DNA from: Actomonas aquatica
GTDB lineage: Bacteria > Verrucomicrobiota > Verrucomicrobiia > Opitutales > Opitutaceae
NCBI RefSeq assembly: GCF_019679435.2
Contig: NZ_CP139781.1
Location: 3,815,753 to 3,879,752, forward strand
Direction of reading: 5' to 3'
DNA: 64,000 bases
The translations under genes and the position numbers were made by a program. Shown piece by piece: positions 22,679 through 30,809 of the stretch (its first letter is position 1; every line of letters begins with the position of its first letter). The notes beneath the pieces were generated by a model, which was not told where the DNA came from, did no database searches, and was given only the letters and a program-made list of their open reading frames with translations.

Positions 22679-24565
22679 ATGGAAAAACGGTTGCGATGGA
22701 TGACTGGGCTGAGTGTGGGAGTCGGACTGTGGTGTGCGTTGGGCGCCCAAGAGGAAGCGGGGGCGGTCGACGGGAAGTGGGAGGTGACCAAGGAGGAGGC
22801 GGCGTGGAAGCCGGATGGGTTGTTTGATTTGGGCAACCTGGAGCAGCCGCCGGTGCCGACGTTTCAGGCGAGGCCCGTTTACCCGATGGAACTACGCGTA
22901 GCAGGGATCACGGGGAACGCGATTGTCGGTTTTATCGTGGACTCGCATGGCAAGGTGCGGTCGGCCTACGCGATACGGGCGACGCACCCGGAGTTTGGTG
23001 AGGCCGGGGTGGCGGCCGTGTCGCAGTGGAAATTTGAGCCGGGCCGGGTGGGCGGTCGGGTGGTGAACACGCGTATGCAGGTGCCGCTCTATTTTAACAT
23101 CGTGCCGGATGCTCCCGCGCCGGCGGCAAAGGCACCAGGGATGGAGGAGGAGGAGTGGAAGCCGGATGGGTTGTTTGATTTGAGCGACCTGGAGCAGCAG
23201 CCGGTGCCGACGTCCCAGGCGAGTCCCGTTTATCCTCTGGAACTGCGCGAAGCAGGGATCATGGGAAATGCGATCGTGGGTTTTATCGTGGATAAACAGG
23301 GCAAGGTGCGGTCGCCCTACGCGGTGCGGGCGACGCACCCGGAGTTTGGCGAGGCGGCGGTGGTGGCCGTGGCGCAGTGGAAATTTGAGCCCGGCCAGAA
23401 GGACGGTCAGGTGGTCAACACGCGCATGCAGGTGCCGGTGATTTTTAACCTCCTGCCAGATGATCCCGGTGCCGCTGCGCGCGCCGAGGCGCGGAAGAAG
23501 CTGGCGATAGCGTTACCCAAGGTGAAGGACTCGGTCGATGCGGTGGGAGCATCCCATGTCCCGCCGCCCGAGCTCCAAGTGAAGCAAGCGCCGTGGGACG
23601 TCGCGCCGCAGCCGCTCAAGCAACGCAAGCCGGAGTATCCCTACGCGATGCGGCGGATCGGCGACGATGGCACGGTCGTGCTGCGCCTCTTGGTGCGGAA
23701 GACGGGAGTCGTGGATCAGGTGCACGTGTTGCGCTCGACCAATCCGGGTTTGGATGAAGCGGCGGTGGATGCGGCGCTGGATTGGGTCTTTTCGCCGGCG
23801 ATCAAAAACGGGTTGCCGATCGATGCGGAGTTGCAGGTGCCGATCATGTTCCGGATCGACGGAAAGAAGGCGCGCGACCGTTGGACGATTTCGAAAAACC
23901 TAGGGCCCTGGCCGGAATCGGTGCCGGAGGTCTTTCGCTGGGACACGGCGCCGGAGTTGGTGAGTTATGCCGCGCCGGTGTATCCGCGGGCGGCGCTGAT
24001 GGACGGCCGCAAGGGCAAGGTGCGGGTGAAGTTTGCGATCGATGAACAGGGGCGCGTGCTCACCGCGCTGCCGGCGGAGGACGGGGATCCGGACCTGATG
24101 CAGGCGGCGATCGCGGCAGTGGAGACGTTTCGGTTTAAACCGGCGCGGCGGGAGTGGAAGCCGTGCGGCGCGATCCTGAACATGGAGTTTAACTTCACGA
24201 CGAACTCGCGATCCGATGCGCCGGTTTCGCGCGACACCATACGGGTGCTCAAGCAGTTGAAGCGAGGTAAGGACCGATTCGCGGACCTGACGGAATTGGA
24301 TGGTTTGCCTGAGCCGTTGTCGCAGCGCCCGCCGAAGACGCCGCCGCAGTTGCTCAAAGAGGGAAAGGGGGGCGAAGTGCTGTTGGAGGTGGTGATCGAT
24401 CGGAAGGGTTTTGTGCGTTTGCCCAAAGTGCTGGAGGCTACGGATCCTGCGTTGGGCGCGGCGGCGATTCACGCGGTCAGCAACTGGCGCTATGCCGCGC
24501 CGCTGCGCGACGGTGAAGCGGTCGATGTCGTGGCGAAGTTGCCGGTGGTGTTTCGGGTGGAGTGA
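22679..24565 (+). CDS. Secreted protein of five tandem TonB C-terminal-like domains
   Basis: The 628-residue protein has a short signal peptide (MEKRLRWMTGLSVGVGLWCA) and no proline-rich spacer or other membrane anchor, unlike real TonB. Five copies of the TonB_C pattern (PxYP-x-E-LR-x2-G-I-x-G-x-V-x2-FIV, then A-x2-AV-x2-W-x-FEP) are seen at about 62-142, 179-259, 314-395, 430-515 and 550-628. Copies 1 and 2 are nearly identical and are encoded by a 351-nt tandem duplication. The next gene is a shorter paralogue whose three domains correspond to copies 3-5. Start ATG 22679 is chosen because the signal peptide begins there. Function unknown; likely periplasmic protein binding. Confidence 0.8.
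   Translation: MEKRLRWMTGLSVGVGLWCALGAQEEAGAVDGKWEVTKEEAAWKPDGLFDLGNLEQPPVPTFQARPVYPMELRVAGITGNAIVGFIVDSHGKVRSAYAIRATHPEFGEAGVAAVSQWKFEPGRVGGRVVNTRMQVPLYFNIVPDAPAPAAKAPGMEEEEWKPDGLFDLSDLEQQPVPTSQASPVYPLELREAGIMGNAIVGFIVDKQGKVRSPYAVRATHPEFGEAAVVAVAQWKFEPGQKDGQVVNTRMQVPVIFNLLPDDPGAAARAEARKKLAIALPKVKDSVDAVGASHVPPPELQVKQAPWDVAPQPLKQRKPEYPYAMRRIGDDGTVVLRLLVRKTGVVDQVHVLRSTNPGLDEAAVDAALDWVFSPAIKNGLPIDAELQVPIMFRIDGKKARDRWTISKNLGPWPESVPEVFRWDTAPELVSYAAPVYPRAALMDGRKGKVRVKFAIDEQGRVLTALPAEDGDPDLMQAAIAAVETFRFKPARREWKPCGAILNMEFNFTTNSRSDAPVSRDTIRVLKQLKRGKDRFADLTELDGLPEPLSQRPPKTPPQLLKEGKGGEVLLEVVIDRKGFVRLPKVLEATDPALGAAAIHAVSNWRYAAPLRDGEAVDVVAKLPVVFRVE
22805..23467 (+). repeat. 351-nt tandem duplication inside the five-domain TonB_C gene
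   Basis: The sequence beginning TGGAAGCCGGATGGGTTGTT at 22805 recurs at 23156, a period of exactly 117 codons. Long identical blocks remain, for example TGGAAATTTGAGCC and GACGCACCCGGAGTTTGG. The copies have diverged in many third positions and a few residues. Confidence 0.85.
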
Positions 24566-24723
24566 GTCGCCGGCGGACGCGGCGGGCGAGGAGTTCGCTC
24601 AGGGCCCGCGGCAAAAGCGGGGGGCCAAAGCCGCGGCAACGTCGACCGGTGACGCCGTGAATACCCGCTAAACTACGCCGCGCGGAGCTTGCGTGCCCTC
24701 AAGGAACCCGCTCGGCTCAAGTC

Positions 24724-25836
24724 ATGATCTTTCAGCGATTTGGGTCATGGTGTTCACCACATAAAATCGCGGGGTTCCTGGCCGGCACCGCTTTCTTCCT
24801 CCTCCTCTCCGGAGTCCCTGCAAGGGCTCAGGACCGCGATCCAGCGGAGCTGGACGTGCAGCCCAAGGTCACGCGCCAGCAGAAGCCCATCTATCCTTTT
24901 GCGATGCATCGCCTGGGAATCACGGGTCAGGTGATCGTTGCCTTTATTGTCCAGTCCGATGGACGCGTCGGCGCGGCCTATGCCGTCAAGGCCTCGCATC
25001 CGAGCTTCCGGCAGGCCGCGATCGACGCTGTCGAGCGGTGGCGCTTCGAACCCGGCCGGAAGGACGGCCGCGCGGTGGACGTGCGCATGCAGGTCCCGAT
25101 CATCTTTAATATTACCGGTGAACCCCAAAACCTCGGCTGGAAGGTGAAACGACCGCGCGAGTTCCCCGAGACGATCCCGCGCAAGTTTCGCTGGGACGAT
25201 GCCCCCGTGCTGGTCGACTACAGCCCGCCGGTTTACCCCCGCCAAGCCCTGCTGGAAAAGCGCTACGGCAAAGTGACGGTGAGTTTCATGGTCTCGCCCA
25301 CCGGGCAGGTCATCCAAACCCAAGCCGAGCCAGACGGCGATCCCGACTTCCAAGGCGCGGCCGTGGCCGCCGCGGAGACTTTCCGGTTCAAGCCGGCCAA
25401 ACTGGACGACGGGACGCCTTGCGGGGCCATCCTCAAAATGGAGTTCGATTTTTATCTCTCCTCCGACCGGAGCGATGCGCCCTACACCGACGAGATGCGC
25501 CGGATCATCAAGGTGCTCAGCCGCAAGCCAGACTCTTTGCCGGGCCTGAAGGATCTCGACAAGATGCCGCGGCCGGTCGCGCAGCGTGCTCCCACGGTTC
25601 CCCCGGAGCTGCAGCGGAAAGGTCAACCGGCCAAGGCCATGGTGGAGTTCATCATCAGCCGCAGTGGCCTCGTGCTCCTGCCGCGCGTGGTGGAGACCAC
25701 CGATGAAGCCTTCGGCTACGCCGCGGTCCATGCGGTGGCCGACTGGGGCTTTGTGCCGCCGGTGATCGACGGTAAACCGGTTGATGTGATCGCGCGGGTT
25801 CCCGTCGCCTACAACCCTGAGCCGAGCGGGGATTGA
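24724..25836 (+). CDS. Secreted protein of three tandem TonB C-terminal-like domains
   Basis: The 370-residue protein has a signal peptide (KIAGFLAGTAFFLLLSGVPA, cleavage near ARAQ). Three TonB_C-like domains lie at about 52-133 (KPIYPFAMHRLGITGQVIVAF), 169-250 (PPVYPRQALLEKRYGKVTVSF) and 290-367 (PPELQRKGQPAKAMVEFII). They align with domains 3-5 of the upstream gene, including the shared linkers FRWDDAPVLVDY and SDRSDAPYTDEMRR, so the pair arose by gene duplication. It lacks a membrane anchor. It is separated from its paralogue by 158 nt with only weak GC-rich hairpins and may have its own promoter. Confidence 0.82.
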   Translation: MIFQRFGSWCSPHKIAGFLAGTAFFLLLSGVPARAQDRDPAELDVQPKVTRQQKPIYPFAMHRLGITGQVIVAFIVQSDGRVGAAYAVKASHPSFRQAAIDAVERWRFEPGRKDGRAVDVRMQVPIIFNITGEPQNLGWKVKRPREFPETIPRKFRWDDAPVLVDYSPPVYPRQALLEKRYGKVTVSFMVSPTGQVIQTQAEPDGDPDFQGAAVAAAETFRFKPAKLDDGTPCGAILKMEFDFYLSSDRSDAPYTDEMRRIIKVLSRKPDSLPGLKDLDKMPRPVAQRAPTVPPELQRKGQPAKAMVEFIISRSGLVLLPRVVETTDEAFGYAAVHAVADWGFVPPVIDGKPVDVIARVPVAYNPEPSGD

Positions 25837-25874
25837 TTCTCGAAGCCCAACCGGAAATCCCCTAGCGATCTCCC

Positions 25875-26285
25875 ATGGCCGACGCCGAGACCTCCCCTAC
25901 CCCGTCTGCGCCTGAACTCGGCCAGGTCGCGATCACGGTGGCCGATTTGGCGGCGGCGACGGCGTTTTATCGCGACGTGTTGGGACTGCGGTTCCTGTTC
26001 GCGGCGGGTCCGAACCTCGCCTTTTTGCAAGCGGGGGCGGTGCGGGTGATGCTGAGTGTGCCGCAGGGGCACGGAGCGCCGGGGAAAAACTCGGCGCTGT
26101 ATTTTAAGGTCGAGCAAATCGTGGAGACGCACGCAGCGATGGTGGCGAAGGGCGCGGTCAACGAGCGGGCGCCGGCGATGGCGGCCCCGATGCCGGATCA
26201 CGATTTGTGGATCGGGTTTTTGCGGGATCCGGAAGGCAATTTGGTCGGTTTAATGGAAGAAGTGAGACCCCCGGCAGAACGATGA
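25875..26285 (+). CDS. VOC-superfamily (glyoxalase/bleomycin-resistance-like) protein
   Basis: The 136-residue protein has the paired beta-alpha-beta modules of the family: LGQVAITVADLAAATAFYRDVLGLRF first, then LYFKVEQIVETHAAMVAKG and DHDLWIGFLRDPEGNLVGLMEE. The metal-binding Glu near the end of the second module (GLMEE) is present. Members include glyoxalase I, epimerases and dioxygenases, so activity cannot be assigned. Its stop overlaps the start of the FKBP gene (ATGA), so the two are co-translated. Confidence 0.88.
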   Translation: MADAETSPTPSAPELGQVAITVADLAAATAFYRDVLGLRFLFAAGPNLAFLQAGAVRVMLSVPQGHGAPGKNSALYFKVEQIVETHAAMVAKGAVNERAPAMAAPMPDHDLWIGFLRDPEGNLVGLMEEVRPPAER

Positions 26286-26779
26286 AAGGAACGATTGTAG
26301 CGATAGTGCTCTTGGTCGCCGCGGCGGCCGGCGTGTGGTGGTATGCGGATCAGCGCAATGCGCGGATCGCGGCTGAGCGCGAAGCGGCGCGCGTGGCGGC
26401 CGAACAAGCGGTGCGCGACGAGCGGCTGGAATTGTTTGGCGAGGAGGCGCTGGCCGAAGGCATTGCCTGGACCGATTCCGGGCTGGGCATCCTGCACCTC
26501 GAGAGCGGCAGTGGCGCGAAGCCGTATCCGGGAGCGTATGTGAAATTTAAATACCGCGTGCGGCTGAAGGACGGCACGGAAGTGCAGCGGGAAGACAAAC
26601 CCACCGAGGCGCGCATCGGCCAGATGATCCCGGGGGTGTCGTCGGGCCTGCAGCAGATGCTGCCGGGTGGGCGGGCGATCCTGTTTATCCCGCCACGCTT
26701 GGGTTACGGCGGATCCGCGTATGGTCCGATTCCGCCGAACTCCGGCCTCGTGTTTGAGGTCGAGTTGCTGAAACCGTGA
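26282..26779 (+). CDS. FKBP-type peptidyl-prolyl isomerase, membrane-anchored
   Basis: The 165-residue protein has an N-terminal hydrophobic segment (GTIVAIVLLVAAAAGVWWYA) that anchors it to, or sends it across, the inner membrane. An Ala/Glu/Arg-rich helix (residues 25-50) resembling the FkpA/Mip dimerisation part follows. The C-terminal FKBP domain has YVKFKYRVRLKDGTEV, IPGVSSGLQQMLPGGRAILFIPPRLGYG and IPPNSGLVFEVELLKP. It catalyses proline isomerisation in the periplasm. The start overlaps the VOC stop by 4 nt. Confidence 0.92.
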   Translation: MKGTIVAIVLLVAAAAGVWWYADQRNARIAAEREAARVAAEQAVRDERLELFGEEALAEGIAWTDSGLGILHLESGSGAKPYPGAYVKFKYRVRLKDGTEVQREDKPTEARIGQMIPGVSSGLQQMLPGGRAILFIPPRLGYGGSAYGPIPPNSGLVFEVELLKP

Positions 26780-26798
26780 ATCCCGCGGCCCCCCCGGA

Positions 26799-26981
26799 TC
26801 AGCGGCGGGGTTGCAGGTGCGGGGGCAGTTTGAGTTTCGGCTGCGGGCAGGCACAGCTGCCGCCGCTGGCGCAGCCCACCCCACCCTGCCGTCGTTTGCT
26901 GAGGTAGGAAAACGCCAGGTAGCCGATCGCGAGGAGCACGATCAGGGGGGCGACGAGGGACTGCCAGGGAAGGTCGAACAT
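26799..26981 (-). CDS. FeoB-associated Cys-rich membrane protein
   Basis: The 60-residue protein has one membrane segment (LVAPLIVLLAIGYLAFSYL) followed by a basic stretch and the cysteine cluster GCASGGSCACPQPK. This is the layout of the small protein often placed after feoB. It ends the feo operon, 16 nt after feoB. The exact role is unknown; an Fe(II) hand-off is a plausible inference. Confidence 0.88.
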   Translation of the reverse strand: MFDLPWQSLVAPLIVLLAIGYLAFSYLSKRRQGGVGCASGGSCACPQPKLKLPPHLQPRR

Positions 26982-26997
26982 GAGAAACGTTGGGACC

Positions 26998-29109
26998 TCA
27001 GAAACCGAGGGCGGTGCCGGTCTGGTAAATGATCAGGCACAAAATCCAAGCGAAGCCGGTTTGGTAACCGATCTGAAAGAGCGGCCAGCGCCAGGAATTG
27101 GTTTCGCGTTTCACGATGGCGACGGTGCTGACGCACTGCATGGCGAACACGTAGAACACCATGAGGGTGAGGCAGACCAGCGGAGTGAATAGCGGGCGGC
27201 CGTCCGGCCAGGTGGCGGAACGGAGGGCTTGGAGCAAGGGTTCGGTGTTCTCTTCGTCTTCCTCGACGTTGAAGACGACACTCGTCGCACTGACGAATAC
27301 TTCGCGGGCGGCGAAGGAGGAGATGAGGCCGATGCCGATCTGCCAGTTAAAGCCGAGGGGCTCGATGGCGGGTTCGATGACGTGGCCGGCCTGACCGGCG
27401 AAACTTTGGGCGATCTGTTCGCTGGGCGTGGCGTCTTCGCCGGCCTTGGGGTAGGCGGTGAGGGCCCAGAGCACGATGGAGATGGCGAGGATGATGGTGC
27501 CGGCGCGTTTGAGGAAGATGCCGCCGCGCTCGGCCATTTGCAGGGCGACGTCTTTCACTCGCGGCAGGCGGTAAGGCGGCAGCTCCATGATCATGAGCGG
27601 CGGTTCGCCCTTGAGCAGGGTGCGCTTGAAGAGCCAGGCGAAAGCAAAGGCGCCGCAGGTGCCGAGGCCATACATCAGCAACATGAGGCCCACCTTGGTG
27701 AGGATGGGCACTTCGCGCGACGGCACGAGGGCGGCGATCATGAGCAGGTAAACCGGCAGGCGGGCGGAGCAGCTCATGAAGGGTGCCACGAGAATGGTGA
27801 CGAGACGGTCCTTGTGGTCCTCGATGGTGCGGGTGGCCATGATGCCGGGAATGGCGCAGGCGTAGGAGCTGAGCAGCGGGATGAAGGATTTACCGTTCAG
27901 CCCCACGCGGCTCATGAGGCGGTCCATGATGAAGGCGGCCCGAGCCATGTAGCCGGTGCTTTCGAGGAGGCCGATGAAAAAGAAGAGGATGAGAATCTGT
28001 GGGAGGAAGATCACCACGCCGCCGACGCCGGCGATGGCGCCGTCGGTGATGAGGTCGCGCAGGTCGCCGGGCGGCATGGCGGCTTTGACGCCGTCGGCCA
28101 TGGCGGCGACGGCGGACTCGATGAGTCCCATGGGATACTCGGCGAGGGTGAAAATGCTCAGGAAGAGCAGCGTCATGATCGAGCCGAGGACGGCCCAGCC
28201 CCAGAAGCCGTGGGTGACGATGGCGTCGATCCGATCGGAAACGTTTTGAGGCGCGACGGAGGCAGCGGATTTGACGGATTCGGCGGTGAGTTTGCCGATG
28301 GCGTCGTAGCGGGCCCCCACGAGGCTTCCGGACCAGTCGGTGCCGTCGTCCTGCCAGCGTTTCGTCCATTGCTGGAGGATGGCGGCGGTGCGCGGGCTGA
28401 GGGGTTGGGAGCCGGTCACGCGCACGGGATCCGGGTCGGTGAGCAGCAGCAGGGCTTCGGCGCGGGCGATGAGCGGGGGTTTTTTGTCGGCGTCTTGGAG
28501 GGAGGCCTGCAGTTCGGCGACGGCGGGGGCGATGGCGGCGGGGACGCTCCAGCGGTGTTTGGGCAGCGGCAGGTCGGAGCGGCTCATGGCGAGTTTGAGC
28601 TCGATGAGCCCGTGGCCGCGCGAGGCCTGGGCGGGGATGACGGGGATACCGAGTTCCTTTTCCAGATGGTCGAAGCGGATCTGCAGACCGGCGTTGGTCG
28701 CGACGTCGATCATGTTGACGACGAGAATGACCGGGCGGCCGAGATCCAGGATCTGGTGAACGAGGTAGAGGTTTCGCTCGAGGTTGGAGCCATCGACGAT
28801 GCAAACGATGCGGTCGGGCATCTGGGTGTCGGCGCGGCGGCCGAGGAGCACGTCGCGGGTGACGGCTTCGTCGGGTGAGCGGGCGGCCAGGGAGTAGGCG
28901 CCCGGCAGGTCGATGACGGTCATGGGGTGACCGTGCTGGGAGTAGGCGGTGCCGACTTTGCGTTCGACGGTCACGCCCGGGTAGTTGCCGACCTTCTGCT
29001 TCAGGCCGGTGAGCGCGTTGAAAAGGGTGGATTTGCCGCAGTTGGGGTTGCCGACAAAGGCATACACCGGGGTGCGGGAAGGTGTTTTAACGTGCTCGGG
29101 CAGATTCAT
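26998..29109 (-). CDS. feoB: Ferrous iron transporter FeoB
   Basis: The 703-residue Fe(II) permease has an N-terminal G-protein domain: P-loop FVGNPNCGKSTLFNALTG, G2 VGNYPGVTVER, G3 DLPGAYS and G4 NMID. A helical GDI-like region follows, then the membrane domain with two gate motifs (including IPLLSSYACAIPGIMATRTI and ILVAPFMSCSARLPVYLLM). The cysteines in both gates are present. It lies 23 nt downstream of feoA and is followed by the Cys-rich protein. Regulation by iron is suggested by the Fur-like box at 29726. Confidence 0.97.
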   Translation of the reverse strand: MNLPEHVKTPSRTPVYAFVGNPNCGKSTLFNALTGLKQKVGNYPGVTVERKVGTAYSQHGHPMTVIDLPGAYSLAARSPDEAVTRDVLLGRRADTQMPDRIVCIVDGSNLERNLYLVHQILDLGRPVILVVNMIDVATNAGLQIRFDHLEKELGIPVIPAQASRGHGLIELKLAMSRSDLPLPKHRWSVPAAIAPAVAELQASLQDADKKPPLIARAEALLLLTDPDPVRVTGSQPLSPRTAAILQQWTKRWQDDGTDWSGSLVGARYDAIGKLTAESVKSAASVAPQNVSDRIDAIVTHGFWGWAVLGSIMTLLFLSIFTLAEYPMGLIESAVAAMADGVKAAMPPGDLRDLITDGAIAGVGGVVIFLPQILILFFFIGLLESTGYMARAAFIMDRLMSRVGLNGKSFIPLLSSYACAIPGIMATRTIEDHKDRLVTILVAPFMSCSARLPVYLLMIAALVPSREVPILTKVGLMLLMYGLGTCGAFAFAWLFKRTLLKGEPPLMIMELPPYRLPRVKDVALQMAERGGIFLKRAGTIILAISIVLWALTAYPKAGEDATPSEQIAQSFAGQAGHVIEPAIEPLGFNWQIGIGLISSFAAREVFVSATSVVFNVEEDEENTEPLLQALRSATWPDGRPLFTPLVCLTLMVFYVFAMQCVSTVAIVKRETNSWRWPLFQIGYQTGFAWILCLIIYQTGTALGF

Positions 29110-29132
29110 ATCCTGGGCGCTGGGAAGTCCGG

Positions 29133-29375
29133 TCAGGCGGAGGTGGCCTCGACCATGATGTGGTCGGCTTCGGTCTTACGCAGGGTCAGGTTGTAGCCAC
29201 GAAGCTTGATTTCGATCGGATCGCCCAAGGGGGCACGGCGAAGCAGAGTGAAGGAGGTGCCAGGGAGCATGCCCATTTCTCGCAGGCGCAGAAAGGCGTT
29301 ACCCGAGAGTGGGTAGGCGCGGACGACGGCAGTGGCGCCGGTGGCCAGGCTGGAGAGGGAAACGGTGTCGGACAT
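29133..29375 (-). CDS. feoA: FeoA, second copy, adjacent to feoB
   Basis: The 80-residue SH3-like protein has LSSLATGATAVVRAYPLSGN, RLREMGMLPGTSFTLLRRAPLGDPIEIKLRGYNLTLRKTEADHI, the standard FeoA pattern with a conserved GDP-x-E-I-x-L-RGY loop. It supports Fe(II) uptake by FeoB from the cytosolic side. It is the closer relative of classical FeoA; the first copy of the operon is more divergent. Confidence 0.93.
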   Translation of the reverse strand: MSDTVSLSSLATGATAVVRAYPLSGNAFLRLREMGMLPGTSFTLLRRAPLGDPIEIKLRGYNLTLRKTEADHIMVEATSA

Positions 29376-29445
29376 GCGAAGGGCGGCGGAAAGAGTCGCG
29401 GGAGCGAAGGGTCCCGGGGAGAGACGCTGGGCCGGGGTCGAAGAC

Positions 29446-29706
29446 TCAGGCGGACATCGGCAGGGAGCCGACGGAGATCAGGATGCGGCGGGCGGCGTCG
29501 TGGCTGAGGGCGATACGGGTGCCGTTGACTTGGCAGATGATGGTGGAGCGGCCGGAGATCTTTTTGACCGTGGCGGATTCACCGAACCCGAGTTCGCGCA
29601 CGCGCTGTTTAAAGGTGCCCTCCCCTTGGAGTTCACAAACCAGGCCTGATTCGCCAGCGCCGAGCTGGCAGAGAGGGAGGCGAGTCGATTTGAGATCCTG
29701 TTTCAT
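29446..29706 (-). CDS. FeoA-like protein, first copy
   Basis: The 86-residue protein has the FeoA fold pattern (LPLCQLGAGESGLVCELQGE, QRVRELGFGESATVKKISGR, TIICQVNGTRIALSHDAARRI). It lacks the GDPxEIxLRGY loop of its neighbour; here the corresponding part is RSTIICQVNGTRIALS. It opens the feo operon; a 70-nt gap separates it from the second feoA. Two-FeoA operons are common in several phyla. The two may work as a pair. Confidence 0.9.
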   Translation of the reverse strand: MKQDLKSTRLPLCQLGAGESGLVCELQGEGTFKQRVRELGFGESATVKKISGRSTIICQVNGTRIALSHDAARRILISVGSLPMSA

Positions 29707-29725
29707 AAGGGTCGGCGAAGTCGAC

Positions 29726-29740
29726 TGAGACTCAGTTTCA
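29726..29740 (-). promoter_or_regulatory. Fur-box-like 7-1-7 inverted repeat before the feo operon
   Basis: On the minus strand TGAAACT-G-AGTCTCA is a 7-1-7 inverted repeat with one mismatch and keeps the TGA...TCA ends of the Fur 7-1-7 model (TGATAAT-n-ATTATCA). It lies 20 nt upstream of the first feoA start, where a bound repressor would block transcription. This is inferred from position and shape only. Confidence 0.5.
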
Positions 29741-29767
29741 ATGTCAATCGAGTGTGTGAAGTAGGCA

Positions 29768-29798
29768 CAAAAAAGCGCACCTCGTAATGAGGTGCGCT
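29768..29798 (-). terminator. Rho-independent terminator of the low-complexity protein gene
   Basis: Minus-strand stem AGCGCACCTC / GAGGTGCGCT (10 bp, perfect) with a 5-nt loop is followed by TTTTTTG. It lies 32 nt beyond the stop of the 29830-30621 gene and insulates the feo promoter from it. Confidence 0.88.
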
Positions 29799-29829
29799 GA
29801 GAAAGTTCTAGGTGAGGCGCAGAGCCGGA

Positions 29830-30621
29830 TCAGGTGGACGGGCTGGCGACGTCGGTCGGGTTCTCGGGAACCTCGGGAGTTTCAACCTCCTCCGGAATGT
29901 CAGGAGTTTCGGTGTCGCCGGTTTCCTCAGCCGGAGCTTCGTCGGCTGGAGCGTCGCCGGAATCACCGCTGTCACCGGAATCACCGCTGTCACCGGAATC
30001 ACCGCTGTCACCTCCGGTGGAACCTTGGGAGGCGGCGTCGGCAATGGCCTGAGAGTCTTGGCCGGTTTGTTCGGCAGCTTCTTGGGCACCTTGCTGGGCG
30101 CCGGAAGATGCGGCGGAAGTTACAGCTTGGACGTCACTTCCGGTGTTAGTGGCTGCCTGGGTGGCACCAGAAGTGGCACCAGAGGACGCGGCAGCGGCAA
30201 CGGATACGCTGTCACCGCCCGAATTGGCGGCGGCGACCACTGCGCCTTGAGTGGCACCAGCGGCCGCGGCTTGGGCGATTGCAGCGACATTACCTCCAGG
30301 AGTGGCGGCGACGGTTTCGGTCACGGCTTCGGTCACCGTAGCGGCGACGACTTGGACGATGTCGGCGGTGACAACTTCGGTGCCACCGTCGCTGGAAACG
30401 TCGGCGACGATGTCGGCCACGGCGGCTTGAACAGCGGCGGCGTCGGTCAAGTTCACGCCGGCAGCGGCGAGAGCTTGTTGAACAGCGGCTTTACCTTGGG
30501 CACCACCCGCGCGGATGGCGGCGCGTTGGGCAGCGGTGAGTGTAACCGTTTGGGCAAAAGCGACTGCACTGATCAGCATGCTGATCAGGAGGCCCTGAGT
30601 GAGGAGTCGGATGAATTTCAT
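29830..30621 (-). CDS. Secreted Ala/Gly/Ser-rich low-complexity protein with a GDS repeat
   Basis: I do not recognise this 263-residue protein. A signal peptide (LLTQGLLISMLISAVAFAQ) is followed by a short helical part resembling LTAAQRAAIRAGG. About 130 residues made almost only of Ala, Gly, Ser, Thr, Val and Gln follow (AAAAGATQGAVVAAANSGG style). Then comes (GDS) repeated six or seven times and an acidic Pro/Glu/Thr tail. There are no cysteines or aromatic residues in the repeat part. It is likely an extracellular or periplasmic structural or linker-like protein. It has its own terminator and stands next to the atp operon without an obvious link. Confidence 0.75.
   Translation of the reverse strand: MKFIRLLTQGLLISMLISAVAFAQTVTLTAAQRAAIRAGGAQGKAAVQQALAAAGVNLTDAAAVQAAVADIVADVSSDGGTEVVTADIVQVVAATVTEAVTETVAATPGGNVAAIAQAAAAGATQGAVVAAANSGGDSVSVAAAASSGATSGATQAATNTGSDVQAVTSAASSGAQQGAQEAAEQTGQDSQAIADAASQGSTGGDSGDSGDSGDSGDSGDSGDAPADEAPAEETGDTETPDIPEEVETPEVPENPTDVASPST
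29959..30012. repeat. Three perfect copies of an 18-nt unit
   Basis: GGAATCACCGCTGTCACC is repeated three times without change, encoding GDSGDS on the minus strand. The perfect copies suggest slippage-driven length change between strains. Confidence 0.9.
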
Positions 30622-30764
30622 GGTGTGGTATTAGGAACTGCTGCGGAGCGAGGATGAAATTATGATGATCGCGGGAGGGGCAAGTCAGATGATTCTCGTT
30701 ACTGATGCAAACAAATAGACGGTAGCCGAGAATTGTTACGTTGCCCCTTTTGCAGCATAATTCC

Positions 30765-30795
30765 GGCCAAATCGCATGGTGGTGGCGATTTGGCC
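30765..30795 (-). terminator. Hairpin at the end of the atp operon
   Basis: A perfect 11-bp stem GGCCAAATCGC / GCGATTTGGCC with a 9-nt loop, 15 nt after the atpC stop. No T-tract follows on the minus strand, so it may stabilise the 3' end rather than terminate by itself. Confidence 0.55.
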
Positions 30796-30809
30796 GTTGA
30801 GGCTTCGGC

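Noticed and set aside
24566-24723. tRNA or small RNA gene in the gap between the TonB_C paralogues
   Set aside because: No T-loop motif (GTTCGAATC type), no acceptor pairing and no terminator; only weak GC-rich hairpins.
27229-28878. 549-codon plus-strand frame opposite feoB
   Set aside because: Acidic Gly/Glu-rich shadow of feoB.
29959-30012. CRISPR-like direct repeats
   Set aside because: The 18-nt units are exactly contiguous with no spacers and lie in frame in a coding sequence encoding GDSGDS.
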